Below, piece after piece: positions 27,826-42,009 of a DNA stretch of 64,000 nt (positions are counted from its first letter, which is position 1; each line of letters opens with the position of its first letter). The notes under the pieces are model-generated. The model was given only the letters and a program-made list of their open reading frames with translations. It did no database searches and was not told where the DNA came from. The stretch is from assembly GCA_964057225.1 (NCBI GenBank), contig OZ059895.1, positions 18,319,688-18,383,687 on the forward strand, read 5' to 3'. The stretch comes from Auanema rhodensis (lineage: Eukaryota; Nematoda; Chromadorea; Rhabditida; Rhabditidae). Position numbers and translations under genes: made by a program.

Positions 27826-30393
27826 ACACATATCCGTGTCTCAATTTCTTTATTCAAACCTACAGTACTTCGAGACTATAAACGAAAGATTGGAGGTGAA
27901 ACTAAGTGCTGTCTACGTTGTTTCAATTGAAAATCAATGGGATACTCTCTGTATTATGACTCTTAAAGCATTGCTTAATGTCATTATCTTCTACATTTTC
28001 AAAACAAAAAGGATTTCTGGAGATATGGGGAATTGAACCCCAGCCCTCTCCCATGCTAAGGGAGCGCTCTACCACTGAGCTATATCCCCACACATGTCCG
28101 TGTTTCAAGTTCTTTATTCAAACCTACAGTACTTCGAGACTATAAACGAAAGATTGGACGTGAAAACAAGTGCTGTCTACGTTGTTTCAAATAGAAATTA
28201 ATAGAATACTCTCTGTATTATGACGCTTGAAGCATTTTCCAATGTCATTATCTTCTACATTTTCAAAACAAAAAGGATTTCTGGAGATATGGGGAATTGA
28301 ACCCCAGCCCTCTCCCATGCTAAGGGAGCGCTCTACCACTGAGCTATATCCCCACACATATCCGTGTCTCAATTTCTTTATTCAAACCTACAGTACTTCG
28401 AGACTATAAACGAAAGATTGGAGGTGAAAACAAGTGCTGTCTACGTTATTTCGGATAGAAAATAATAGAATAATCTCTGTATTATGACGCTTGAGGCATT
28501 TTCCAATGTCATTATCTTCTACATTTTCAAAACAAAAAGGATTTCTGGAGATATGGGGAATTGAACCCCAGCCCTCTCCCATGCTAAGGGAGCGCTCTAC
28601 CACTGAGCTATATCCCCACACATATCCGTGTCTCAATTTCTTTATTCAAACCTACAGTACTTCGAGACTATAAACGAAAGATTGGAGGTGAAACCAAGTG
28701 CTGTCTACGTTGTTTCAATTGAAAATCAATGGGATAATCTCTGTATTATGACTCTTAAAGCATTTCTTAATGTCATTATCTTCTACATTTTCAAAACAAA
28801 AAGGATTTCTGGAGATATGGGGAATTGAACCCCAGCCCTCTCCCATGCTAAGGGAGCGCTCTACCACTGAGCTATATCCCCACACATGTCCGTGTTTCAA
28901 GTTCTTTATTCAAACCTACAGTACTTCGAGACTATAAACGAAAGATTGGACGTGAAAACAAGTGCTGTCTACGTTGTTTCAAATAGAAATTAATAGAATA
29001 CTCTCTGTATTATGACGCTTGAAGCATTTTCCAATGTCATTATCTTCTACATTTTCAAAACAAAAAGGATTTCTGGAGATATGGGGAATTGAACCCCAGC
29101 CCTCTCCCATGCTAAGGGAGCGCTCTACCACTGAGCTATATCCCCACACATATCCGTGTCTCAAGTTCTTTATTCAAACCTACAGTACTTCGAGACTATA
29201 AACGAAAGATTGGACGTGAAAACAAGTGCTGTCTACGTTGTTTCAAATAGAAATTAATAGAATACTCTCTGTATTATGACGCTTGAAGCATTTTCCAATG
29301 TCATTATCTTCTACATTTTCAAAACAAAAAGGATTTCTGGAGATATGGGGAATTGAACCCCAGCCCTCTCCCATGCTAAGGGAGCGCTCTACCACTGAGC
29401 TATATCCCCACACATATCCGTGTCTCAAGTTCTTTATTCAAACCTACAGTACTTCGAGACTATAAACGAAAGATTGGAGGTGAAACCAAGTGCTGTCTAC
29501 GTTATTTCAGATAGAAATTAATAGAATACTCTTTGTATTATGACGCTTGAAGCATTTTCCAATGTCATTATCTTCTACATTTTCAAAACAAAAAGGATTT
29601 CTGGAGATATGGGGAATTGAACCCCAGCCCTCTCCCATGCTAAGGGAGCGCTCTACCACTGAGCTATATCCCCACACATATCCGTGTCTCAATTTCTTTA
29701 TTCAAACCTACAGTACTTCGAGACTATAAACGAAAGATTGGAGGTGAAACCAAGTGCTGTCTACGTTGTTTCAAATAGAAAATAATAGAATAATCTCTGT
29801 ATTATGACGCTTGAGGCATTTTCCAATGTCATTATCTTCTACATTTTCAAAACAAAAAGGATTTCTGGAGATATGGGGAATTGAACCCCAGCCCTCTCCC
29901 ATGCTAAGGGAGCGCTCTACCACTGAGCTATATCCCCACACATATCCGTGTCTCAATTTCTTTATTCAAACCTACAGTACTTCGAGACTATAAACGAAAG
30001 ATTGGAGGTGAAACCAAGTGCTGTCTACGTTGTTTCAAATAGAAAATAATAGAATAATCTCTGTATTATGACGCTTGAGGCATTTTCCAATGTCATTATC
30101 TTCTACATTTTCAAAACAAAAAGGATTTCTGGAGATATGGGGAATTGAACCCCAGCCCTCTCCCATGCTAAGGGAGCGCTCTACCACTGAGCTATATCCC
30201 CACACATATCCGTGTCTCAATTTCTTTATTCAAACCTACAGTACTTCGAGACTATAAACGAAAGATTGGAGGTGAAACCAAGTGCTGTCTACGTTGTTTC
30301 AATTGAAAATCAATGGGATACTCTCTGTATTATGACTCTTAAAGCATTTCTTAATGTCATTATCTTCTACATTTTCAAAACAAAAAGGATTTC

Positions 30394-30465
30394 TGGAGAT
30401 ATCGGGAATTGAACCCCAGCCCTCTCCCATGCTAAGGGAGCGCTCTACCACTGAGCTATATCCCC
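30394..30465 (-). tRNA. tRNA-Ala(AGC) k=115, T-stem mismatch
   Basis: The base at 30403 is changed so that C64 becomes G, opposite G50, as in k=63 about 13.7 kb away. Confidence 0.8.
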
Positions 30466-32769
30466 ACACATATCCGTGTCTCAATTTCTTTATTCAAACC
30501 TACAGTACTTCGAGACTATAAACGAAAGATTGGAGGTGAAACCAAGTGCTGTCTACGTTGTTTCAATTGAAAATCAATGGGATACTCTCTGTATTATGAC
30601 TCTTAAAGCATTTCTTAATGTCATTATCTTCTACATTTTCAAAACAAAAAGGATTTCTGGAGATATGGGGAATTGAACCCCAGCCCTCTCCCATGCTAAG
30701 GGAGCGCTCTACCACTGAGCTATATCCCCACACATGTCCGTGTTTCAAGTTCTTTATTCAAACCTACAGTACTTCGAGACTATAAACGAAAGATTGGACG
30801 TGAAAACAAGTGCTGTCTACGTTATTTCAGATAGAAATTAATAGAATACTCTCTGTATTATGACGCTTGAAGCATTTTCCAATGTCATTATCTTCTACAT
30901 TTTCAAAACAAAAAGGATTTCTGGAGATATGGGGAATTGAACCCCAGCCCTCTCCCATGCTAAGGGAGCGCTCTACCACTGAGCTATATCCCCACACATG
31001 TCCGTGTTTCAAGTTCTTTATTCAAACCTACAGTACTTCGAGACTATAAACGAAAGATTGGAGGTGAAACCAAGTGCTGTCTACGTTGTTTCAAATAGAA
31101 ATTAATAGAATACTCTCTGTATTATGACGCTTGAAGCATTTTCCAATGTCATTATCTTCTACATTTTCAAAACAAAAAGGATTTCTGGAGATATGGGGAA
31201 TTGAACCCCAGCCCTCTCCCATGCTAAGGGAGCGCTCTACCACTGAGCTATATCCCCACACATGTCCGTGTTTCAAGTTCTTTATTCAAATCTACAGTAC
31301 TTCGAGACTATAAACGAAAGATTGGAGGTGAAACCAAGTGCTGTCTACGTTGTTTCAAATAGAAATTAATAGAATACTCTCTGTATTATGACGCTTGAAG
31401 CATTTTCCAATGTCATTATCTTCTACATTTTCAAAACAAAAAGGATTTCTGGAGATATGGGGAATTGAACCCCAGCCCTCTCCCATGCTAAGGGAGCGCT
31501 CTACCACTGAGCTATATCCCCACACATATCCGTGTCTCAATTTCTTTATTCAAACCTACAGTACTTCGAGACTATAAACGAAAGATTGGAGGTGAAACCA
31601 AGTGCTGTCTACGTTATTTCAAAAAGAAATTAATAGAATACTCTCTGTATTATGACGCTTGAAGCATTTTCCAATGTCATCATCTTCTACATTTTCAAAA
31701 CAAAAAGGATTTCTGGAGATATGGGGAATTGAACCCCAGCCCTCTCCCATGCTAAGGGAGCGCTCTACCACTGAGCTATATCCCCACACATATCCGTGTC
31801 TCAATTTCTTTATTCAAACCTACAGTACTTCGAGACTATAAACGAAAGATTGGAGGTGAAACCAAGTGCTGTCTACGTTATTTCAAAAAGAAATTAATAG
31901 AATACTCTCTGTATTATGACGCTTGAAGCATTTTCCAATGTCATTATCTTCTACATTTTCAAAACAAAAAGGATTTCTGGAGATATGGGGAATTGAACCC
32001 CAGCCCTCTCCCATGCTAAGGGAGCGCTCTACCACTGAGCTATATCCCCACACATGTCCGTGTTTCAAGTTCTTTATTCAAACCTACAGTACTTCGAGAC
32101 TATAAACGAAAGATTGGAGGTGAAACCAAGTGCTGTCTACGTTATTTCAAAAAGAAATTAATAGAATACTCTCTGTATTATGACGCTTGAAGCATTTTCC
32201 AATGTCATTATCTTCTACATTTTCAAAACAAAAAGGATTTCTGGAGATATGGGGAATTGAACCCCAGCCCTCTCCCATGCTAAGGGAGCGCTCTACCACT
32301 GAGCTATATCCCCACACATATCCGTGTCTCAATTTCTTTATTCAAACCTACAGTACTTCGAGACTATAAACGAAAGATTGGAGGTGAAACCAAGTGCTGT
32401 CTACGTTGTTTCAAATAGAAAATAATAGAATAATCTCTGTATTATGACGCTTGAGGCATTTTCCAATGTCATTATCTTCTACATTTTCAAAACAAAAAGG
32501 ATTTCTGGAGATATGGGGAATTGAACCCCAGCCCTCTCCCATGCTAAGGGAGCGCTCTACCACTGAGCTATATCCCCACACATATCCGTGTCTCAATTTC
32601 TTTATTCAAACCTACAGTACTTCGAGACTATAAACGAAAGATTGGAGGTGAAACCAAGTGCTGTCTACGTTGTTTCAATTGAAAATCAATGGGATACTCT
32701 CTGTATTATGACTCTTAAAGCATTTCTTAATGTCATTATCTTCTACATTTTCAAAACAAAAAGGATTTC

Positions 32770-32841
32770 TGGAGATATGGGGAATTGAACCCCAGCCCTC
32801 TCCCATGCTAAGGGAGCGTTCTACCACTGAGCTATATCCCC
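32770..32841 (-). tRNA. tRNA-Ala(AGC) k=124, D-stem C11/A24 variant
   Basis: The change at 32819 makes A24. This copy marks the start of a block that recurs 11, 5 and 8 units further on (k=135, 140, 148). Confidence 0.8.
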
Positions 32842-33825
32842 ACACATGTCCGTGTTTCAAGTTCTTTATTCAAACCTACAGTACTTCGAGACTATAAACG
32901 AAAGATTGGACGTGAAAACAAGTGCTGTCTACGTTGTTTCAAATAGAAATTAATAGAATACTCTCTGTATTATGACGCTTGAAGCATTTTCCAATGTCAT
33001 TATCTTCTACATTTTCAAAACAAAAAGGATTTCTGGAGATATGGGGAATTGAACCCCAGCCCTCTCCCATGCTAAGGGAGCGCTCTACCACTGAGCTATA
33101 TCCCCACATATATCCGTGTCTCAAGTTCTTTATTCAAACCTACAGTACTTCGAGACTATAAACGAAAGATTGGACGTGAAAACAAGTGCTGTCTACGTTG
33201 TTTCAAATAGAAATTAATAGAATACTCTCTGTATTATGACGCTTGAAGCATTTTCCAATGTCATTATCTTCTACATTTTCAAAACAAAAAGGATTTCTGG
33301 AGATATGGGGAATTGAACCCCAGCCCTCTCCCATGCTAAGGGAGCGCTCTACCACTGAGCTATATCCCCACACATATCCGTATCTCAAGTTCTTTATTCA
33401 AACCTACAGTACTTCGAGACTATAAACGAAAGATTGGACGTGAAACCAAGTACTGTCTACGTTGTTTCAAATAGAAAATAATAGAATAATCTCTGTATTA
33501 TGACGCTTGAGGCATTTTCCAATGTCATTATCTTCTACATTTTCAAAACAAAAAGGATTTCTGGAGATATGGGGAATTGAACCCCAGCCCTCTCCCATGC
33601 TAAGGGAGCGCTCTACCACTGAGCTATATCCCCACACATATCCGTGTTTCAAGTTCTTTATTCAAACCTACAGTACTTCGAGACTATAAACGAAAGATTG
33701 GAGGTGAAACCAAGTGCTGTCTACGTTGTTTCAAATAGAAATTAATAGAATACTCTCAGTATTATGACGCTTGAAGCATTTTCCAATGTCATTATCTTCT
33801 ACATTTTCAAAACAAAAAGGATTTC

Positions 33826-33897
33826 TGGAGATATGGGGAATTGAACCCCAGCACTCTCCCATGCTAAGGGATCGCTCTACCACTGAGCTATATCCCC
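33826..33897 (-). tRNA. tRNA-Ala(AGC) k=128, double variant (U46, A27)
   Basis: Changes at 33853 and 33872 turn G46 into U in the variable loop and C27 into A, breaking anticodon-stem pair 27-43. The same pair of changes recurs at k=139, 144, 152 and 159, so the two arose once and spread together. Confidence 0.8.
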
Positions 33898-35673
33898 ACA
33901 CATATCCGTGTTTCAAGTTCTTTATTCAAACCTACAGTACTTCGAGACTATAAACGAAAGATTGGAGGTGAAACCAAGTGCTGTCTACGTTGTTTCAAAT
34001 AGAAATTAATAGAATACTCTCAGTATTATGACGCTTGAAGCATTTTCCAATGTCATTATCTTCTACATTTTCAAAACAAAAAGGATTTCTGGAGATATGG
34101 GGAATTGAACCCCAGCCCTCTCCCATGCTAAGGGAGCGCTCTACCACTGAGCTATATCCCCACACATGTCCGTGTTTCAAGTTCTTTATTCAAATCTACA
34201 GTACTTCGAGACTATAAACGAAAGATTGGAGGTGAAACCAAGTGCTGTCTACGTTGTTTCAAATAGAAATTAATAGAATACTCTCTGTATTATGACGCTT
34301 GAAGCATTTTCCAATGTCATTATCTTCTACATTTTCAAAACAAAAAGGATTTCTGGAGATATGGGGAATTGAACCCCAGCCCTCTCCCATGCTAAGGGAG
34401 CGCTCTACCACTGAGCTATATCCCCACACATATCCGTGTCTCAATTTCTTTATTCAAACCTACAGTACTTCGAGACTATAAACGAAAGATTGGAGGTGAA
34501 ACCAAGTGCTGTCTACGTTATTTCAAAAAGAAATTAATAGAATACTCTCTGTATTATGACGCTTGAAGCATTTTCCAATGTCATTATCTTCTACATTTTC
34601 AAAACAAAAAGGATTTCTGGAGATATGGGGAATTGAACCCCAGCCCTCTCCCATGCTAAGGGAGCGCTCTACCACTGAGCTATATCCCCACACATATCCG
34701 TGTCTCAATTTCTTTATTCAAACCTACAGTACTTCGAGACTATAAACGAAAGATTGGAGGTGAAACCAAGTGCTGTCTACGTTATTTCAAAAAGAAATTA
34801 ATAGAATACTCTCTGTATTATGACGCTTGAAGCATTTTCCAATGTCATTATCTTCTACATTTTCAAAACAAAAAGGATTTCTGGAGATATGGGGAATTGA
34901 ACCCCAGCCCTCTCCCATGCTAAGGGAGCGCTCTACCACTGAGCTATATCCCCACACATGTCCGTGTTTCAAGTTCTTTATTCAAACCTACAGTACTTCG
35001 AGACTATAAACGAAAGATTGGAGGTGAAACCAAGTGCTGTCTACGTTATTTCAAAAAGAAATTAATAGAATACTCTCTGTATTATGACGCTTGAAGCATT
35101 TTCCAATGTCATTATCTTCTACATTTTCAAAACAAAAAGGATTTCTGGAGATATGGGGAATTGAACCCCAGCCCTCTCCCATGCTAAGGGAGCGCTCTAC
35201 CACTGAGCTATATCCCCACACATATCCGTGTCTCAATTTCTTTATTCAAACCTACAGTACTTCGAGACTATAAACGAAAGATTGGAGGTGAAACCAAGTG
35301 CTGTCTACGTTGTTTCAAATAGAAAATAATAGAATAATCTCTGTATTATGACGCTTGAGGCATTTTCCAATGTCATTATCTTCTACATTTTCAAAACAAA
35401 AAGGATTTCTGGAGATATGGGGAATTGAACCCCAGCCCTCTCCCATGCTAAGGGAGCGCTCTACCACTGAGCTATATCCCCACACATATCCGTGTCTCAA
35501 TTTCTTTATTCAAACCTACAGTACTTCGAGACTATAAACGAAAGATTGGAGGTGAAACCAAGTGCTGTCTACGTTGTTTCAATTGAAAATCAATGGGATA
35601 CTCTCTGTATTATGACTCTTAAAGCATTTCTTAATGTCATTATCTTCTACATTTTCAAAACAAAAAGGATTTC

Positions 35674-35745
35674 TGGAGATATGGGGAATTGAACCCCAGC
35701 CCTCTCCCATGCTAAGGGAGCGTTCTACCACTGAGCTATATCCCC
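35674..35745 (-). tRNA. tRNA-Ala(AGC) k=135, D-stem C11/A24 variant
   Basis: The change at 35723 makes A24. It lies exactly 2904 bp (11 units) after k=124. Confidence 0.8.
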
Positions 35746-36729
35746 ACACATGTCCGTGTTTCAAGTTCTTTATTCAAACCTACAGTACTTCGAGACTATA
35801 AACGAAAGATTGGACGTGAAAACAAGTGCTGTCTACGTTGTTTCAAATAGAAATTAATAGAATACTCTCTGTATTATGACGCTTGAAGCATTTTCCAATG
35901 TCATTATCTTCTACATTTTCAAAACAAAAAGGATTTCTGGAGATATGGGGAATTGAACCCCAGCCCTCTCCCATGCTAAGGGAGCGCTCTACCACTGAGC
36001 TATATCCCCACATATATCCGTGTCTCAAGTTCTTTATTCAAACCTACAGTACTTCGAGACTATAAACGAAAGATTGGACGTGAAAACAAGTGCTGTCTAC
36101 GTTGTTTCAAATAGAAATTAATAGAATACTCTCTGTATTATGACGCTTGAAGCATTTTCCAATGTCATTATCTTCTACATTTTCAAAACAAAAAGGATTT
36201 CTGGAGATATGGGGAATTGAACCCCAGCCCTCTCCCATGCTAAGGGAGCGCTCTACCACTGAGCTATATCCCCACACATATCCGTGTCTCAAGTTCTTTA
36301 TTCAAACCTACAGTACTTCGAGACTATAAACGAAAGATTGGACGTGAAACCAAGTACTGTCTACGTTGTTTCAAATAGAAAATAATAGAATAATCTCTGT
36401 ATTATGACGCTTGAGGCATTTTCCAATGTCATTATCTTCTACATTTTCAAAACAAAAAGGATTTCTGGAGATATGGGGAATTGAACCCCAGCCCTCTCCC
36501 ATGCTAAGGGAGCGCTCTACCACTGAGCTATATCCCCACACATATCCGTGTTTCAAGTTCTTTATTCAAACCTACAGTACTTCGAGACTATAAACGAAAG
36601 ATTGGAGGTGAAACCAAGTGCTGTCTACGTTGTTTCAAATAGAAATTAATAGAATACTCTCAGTATTATGACGCTTGAAGCATTTTCCAATGTCATTATC
36701 TTCTACATTTTCAAAACAAAAAGGATTTC

Positions 36730-36801
36730 TGGAGATATGGGGAATTGAACCCCAGCACTCTCCCATGCTAAGGGATCGCTCTACCACTGAGCTATATCCC
36801 C
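36730..36801 (-). tRNA. tRNA-Ala(AGC) k=139, double variant (U46, A27)
   Basis: It has the same two changes as k=128 and lies 2904 bp after it. Confidence 0.8.
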
Positions 36802-36993
36802 ACACATATCCGTGTTTCAAGTTCTTTATTCAAACCTACAGTACTTCGAGACTATAAACGAAAGATTGGAGGTGAAACCAAGTGCTGTCTACGTTGTTTC
36901 AAATAGAAATTAATAGAATACTCTCAGTATTATGACGCTTGAAGCATTTTCCAATGTCATTATCTTCTACATTTTCAAAACAAAAAGGATTTC

Positions 36994-37065
36994 TGGAGAT
37001 ATGGGGAATTGAACCCCAGCCCTCTCCCATGCTAAGGGAGCGTTCTACCACTGAGCTATATCCCC
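36994..37065 (-). tRNA. tRNA-Ala(AGC) k=140, chimeric unit with A24
   Basis: The change at 37043 makes A24. The spacer to its left matches the unit of k=129 (including 'ctctcagt'), while the sequence to its right matches the unit of k=135. The joint therefore lies within or just beside this tRNA. Confidence 0.8.
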
Positions 37066-38049
37066 ACACATGTCCGTGTTTCAAGTTCTTTATTCAAACC
37101 TACAGTACTTCGAGACTATAAACGAAAGATTGGACGTGAAAACAAGTGCTGTCTACGTTGTTTCAAATAGAAATTAATAGAATACTCTCTGTATTATGAC
37201 GCTTGAAGCATTTTCCAATGTCATTATCTTCTACATTTTCAAAACAAAAAGGATTTCTGGAGATATGGGGAATTGAACCCCAGCCCTCTCCCATGCTAAG
37301 GGAGCGCTCTACCACTGAGCTATATCCCCACATATATCCGTGTCTCAAGTTCTTTATTCAAACCTACAGTACTTCGAGACTATAAACGAAAGATTGGACG
37401 TGAAAACAAGTGCTGTCTACGTTGTTTCAAATAGAAATTAATAGAATACTCTCTGTATTATGACGCTTGAAGCATTTTCCAATGTCATTATCTTCTACAT
37501 TTTCAAAACAAAAAGGATTTCTGGAGATATGGGGAATTGAACCCCAGCCCTCTCCCATGCTAAGGGAGCGCTCTACCACTGAGCTATATCCCCACACATA
37601 TCCGTGTCTCAAGTTCTTTATTCAAACCTACAGTACTTCGAGACTATAAACGAAAGATTGGACGTGAAACCAAGTACTGTCTACGTTGTTTCAAATAGAA
37701 AATAATAGAATAATCTCTGTATTATGACGCTTGAGGCATTTTCCAATGTCATTATCTTCTACATTTTCAAAACAAAAAGGATTTCTGGAGATATGGGGAA
37801 TTGAACCCCAGCCCTCTCCCATGCTAAGGGAGCGCTCTACCACTGAGCTATATCCCCACACATATCCGTGTTTCAAGTTCTTTATTCAAACCTACAGTAC
37901 TTCGAGACTATAAACGAAAGATTGGAGGTGAAACCAAGTGCTGTCTACGTTGTTTCAAATAGAAATTAATAGAATACTCTCAGTATTATGACGCTTGAAG
38001 CATTTTCCAATGTCATTATCTTCTACATTTTCAAAACAAAAAGGATTTC

Positions 38050-38121
38050 TGGAGATATGGGGAATTGAACCCCAGCACTCTCCCATGCTAAGGGATCGCT
38101 CTACCACTGAGCTATATCCCC
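38050..38121 (-). tRNA. tRNA-Ala(AGC) k=144, double variant (U46, A27)
   Basis: It has the same two changes as k=128 and lies 1320 bp after k=139. Confidence 0.8.
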
Positions 38122-39105
38122 ACACATATCCGTGTTTCAAGTTCTTTATTCAAACCTACAGTACTTCGAGACTATAAACGAAAGATTGGAGGTGAAACCA
38201 AGTGCTGTCTACGTTGTTTCAAATAGAAATTAATAGAATACTCTCAGTATTATGACGCTTGAAGCATTTTCCAATGTCATTATCTTCTACATTTTCAAAA
38301 CAAAAAGGATTTCTGGAGATATGGGGAATTGAACCCCAGCCCTCTCCCATGCTAAGGGAGCGCTCTACCACTGAGCTATATCCCCACACATATCCGTGTC
38401 TCAATTTCTTTATTCAAACCTACAGTACTTCGAGACTATAAACGAAAGATTGGAGGTGAAACCAAGTGCTGTCTACGTTATTTCAAAAAGAAATTAATAG
38501 AATACTCTCTGTATTATGACGCTTGAAGCATTTTCCAATGTCATTATCTTCTACATTTTCAAAACAAAAAGGATTTCTGGAGATATGGGGAATTGAACCC
38601 CAGCCCTCTCCCATGCTAAGGGAGCGCTCTACCACTGAGCTATATCCCCACACATATCCGTGTCTCAATTTCTTTATTCAAACCTACAGTACTTCGAGAC
38701 TATAAACGAAAGATTGGAGGTGAAACCAAGTGCTGTCTACGTTGTTTCAAATAGAAAATAATAGAATAATCTCTGTATTATGACGCTTGAGGCATTTTCC
38801 AATGTCATTATCTTCTACATTTTCAAAACAAAAAGGATTTCTGGAGATATGGGGAATTGAACCCCAGCCCTCTCCCATGCTAAGGGAGCGCTCTACCACT
38901 GAGCTATATCCCCACACATATCCGTGTCTCAATTTCTTTATTCAAACCTACAGTACTTCGAGACTATAAACGAAAGATTGGAGGTGAAACCAAGTGCTGT
39001 CTACGTTGTTTCAATTGAAAATCAATGGGATACTCTCTGTATTATGACTCTTAAAGCATTTCTTAATGTCATTATCTTCTACATTTTCAAAACAAAAAGG
39101 ATTTC

Positions 39106-39177
39106 TGGAGATATGGGGAATTGAACCCCAGCCCTCTCCCATGCTAAGGGAGCGTTCTACCACTGAGCTATATCCCC
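39106..39177 (-). tRNA. tRNA-Ala(AGC) k=148, D-stem C11/A24 variant
   Basis: The change at 39155 makes A24. It lies 2112 bp (8 units) after k=140. Confidence 0.8.
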
Positions 39178-40161
39178 ACACATGTCCGTGTTTCAAGTTC
39201 TTTATTCAAACCTACAGTACTTCGAGACTATAAACGAAAGATTGGACGTGAAAACAAGTGCTGTCTACGTTGTTTCAAATAGAAATTAATAGAATACTCT
39301 CTGTATTATGACGCTTGAAGCATTTTCCAATGTCATTATCTTCTACATTTTCAAAACAAAAAGGATTTCTGGAGATATGGGGAATTGAACCCCAGCCCTC
39401 TCCCATGCTAAGGGAGCGCTCTACCACTGAGCTATATCCCCACATATATCCGTGTCTCAAGTTCTTTATTCAAACCTACAGTACTTCGAGACTATAAACG
39501 AAAGATTGGACGTGAAAACAAGTGCTGTCTACGTTGTTTCAAATAGAAATTAATAGAATACTCTCTGTATTATGACGCTTGAAGCATTTTCCAATGTCAT
39601 TATCTTCTACATTTTCAAAACAAAAAGGATTTCTGGAGATATGGGGAATTGAACCCCAGCCCTCTCCCATGCTAAGGGAGCGCTCTACCACTGAGCTATA
39701 TCCCCACACATATCCGTGTCTCAAGTTCTTTATTCAAACCTACAGTACTTCGAGACTATAAACGAAAGATTGGACGTGAAACCAAGTACTGTCTACGTTG
39801 TTTCAAATAGAAAATAATAGAATAATCTCTGTATTATGACGCTTGAGGCATTTTCCAATGTCATTATCTTCTACATTTTCAAAACAAAAAGGATTTCTGG
39901 AGATATGGGGAATTGAACCCCAGCCCTCTCCCATGCTAAGGGAGCGCTCTACCACTGAGCTATATCCCCACACATATCCGTGTTTCAAGTTCTTTATTCA
40001 AACCTACAGTACTTCGAGACTATAAACGAAAGATTGGAGGTGAAACCAAGTGCTGTCTACGTTGTTTCAAATAGAAATTAATAGAATACTCTCAGTATTA
40101 TGACGCTTGAAGCATTTTCCAATGTCATTATCTTCTACATTTTCAAAACAAAAAGGATTTC

Positions 40162-40233
40162 TGGAGATATGGGGAATTGAACCCCAGCACTCTCCCATGC
40201 TAAGGGATCGCTCTACCACTGAGCTATATCCCC
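40162..40233 (-). tRNA. tRNA-Ala(AGC) k=152, double variant (U46, A27)
   Basis: It has the same two changes as k=128 and lies 2112 bp after k=144. Confidence 0.8.
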
Positions 40234-40425
40234 ACACATATCCGTGTTTCAAGTTCTTTATTCAAACCTACAGTACTTCGAGACTATAAACGAAAGATTG
40301 GAGGTGAAACCAAGTGCTGTCTACGTTGTTTCAAATAGAAATTAATAGAATACTCTCAGTATTATGACGCTTGAAGCATTTTCCAATGTCATTATCTTCT
40401 ACATTTTCAAAACAAAAAGGATTTC

Positions 40426-40497
40426 TGGAGATATGGGGAATTGAACCCTAGCCCTCTCCCATGCTAAGGGAGCGCTCTACCACTGAGCTATATCCCC
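40426..40497 (-). tRNA. tRNA-Ala(AGC) k=153, T-stem mismatch
   Basis: The base at 40449 is changed so that G50 becomes A, opposite C64. Confidence 0.8.
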
Positions 40498-42009
40498 ACA
40501 CATGTCCGTGTTTCAAGTTCTTTATTCAAACCTACAGTACTTCGAGACTATAAACGAAAGATTGGAGGTGAAACCAAGTGCTGTCTACGTTATTTCAGAT
40601 AGAAATTAATAGAATACTCTCAGTATTATGACGCTTGAGGCATTTCCCATTGTCATTATCTTCTACATTTTCAAAACAAAAAGGATTTCTGGAGATATGG
40701 GGAATTGAACCCCAGCCCTCTCCCATGCTAAGGGAGCGCTCTACCACTGAGCTATATCCCCACACATATCCGTGTCTCAATTTCTTTATTCAAACCTACA
40801 GTACTTCGAGACTATAAATGAGATATTGGAGGTGAAAACAAGTGCTGTCTACGTTGTTTCAAATAGAAAATAATAGAATAATCTCTGTATTATGACGCTT
40901 GAGGCATTTTCCAATGTCATTATCTTCTACATTTTCAAAACAAAAAGGATTTCTGGAGATATGGGGAATTGAACCCCAGCCCTCTCCCATGCTAAGGGAG
41001 CGCTCTACCACTGAGCTATATCCCCACAGATATCCGTGTCTCAATTTCTTTATTCAAACCTACAGTACTTCGAGACTATAAATGAAATATTGGAGGTGAA
41101 AACAAGTGCTGTCTACGTTGTTTCAAATAGAAAATAATAGAATAATCTCTGTATTATGACGCTTGAGGCATTTTCCAATGTCATTATCTTCTACATTTTC
41201 AAAACAAAAAGGATTTCTGGAGATATGGGGAATTGAACCCCAGCCCTCTCCCATGCTAAGGGAGCGCTCTACCACTGAGCTATATCCCCACACTTATCCG
41301 TGTCTCAATTTCTTTATTCAAACCTACAGTACTTCGAGACTATAAATGAAATATTGGAGGTGAAAACAAGTGCTGTCTACGTTGTTTCAAATAGAAAATA
41401 ATAGAATACTCTCAGTATTATGACGCTTGAGGCATTTCCCATTGTCATTATCTTCTACATTTTCAAAACAAAAAGGATTTCTGGAGATATGGGGAATTGA
41501 ACCCCAGCCCTCTCCCATGCTAAGGGAGCGCTCTACCACTGAGCTATATCCCCACAGATATCCGTGTCTCAATTTCTTTATTCAAACCTACAGTACTTCG
41601 AGACTATAAACGAAAGATTGGAGGTGAAACCAAGTGCTGTCTACGTTATTTCGGATAGAAATTAATAGAATACTCTCAGTATTATGACGCTTGAGGCATT
41701 TCCCATTGTCATTATCTTCTACATTTTCAAAACAAAAAGGATTTCTGGAGATATGGGGAATTGAACCCCAGCCCTCTCCCATGCTAAGGGAGCGCTCTAC
41801 CACTGAGCTATATCCCCACACTTATCCGTGTCTCAATTTCTTTATTCAAACCTACAGTACTTCGAGACTATAAATGAAATATTGGAGGTGAAAACAAGTG
41901 CTGTCTACGTTGTTTCAAATAGAAAATAATAGAATACTCTCAGTATTATGACGCTTGAGGCATTTCCCATTGTCATTATCTTCTACATTTTCAAAACAAA
42001 AAGGATTTC

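Larger units (their letters stand above)
32600..40300. repeat. Higher-order block, four copies at 11-, 5- and 8-unit steps
   Basis: Two marker tRNAs four units apart, the A24 copy and the U46/A27 copy, recur together. The A24 marks are at 32819, 35723, 37043 and 39155. The double-variant tRNAs start at 33826, 36730, 38050 and 40162. Both series have the same steps of 2904, 1320 and 2112 bp. Spacer subtypes between the markers repeat in the same order, including the rare flank 'cacatatatccg' and the change 'caagtactg'. Exact block borders are approximate. Confidence 0.88.
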
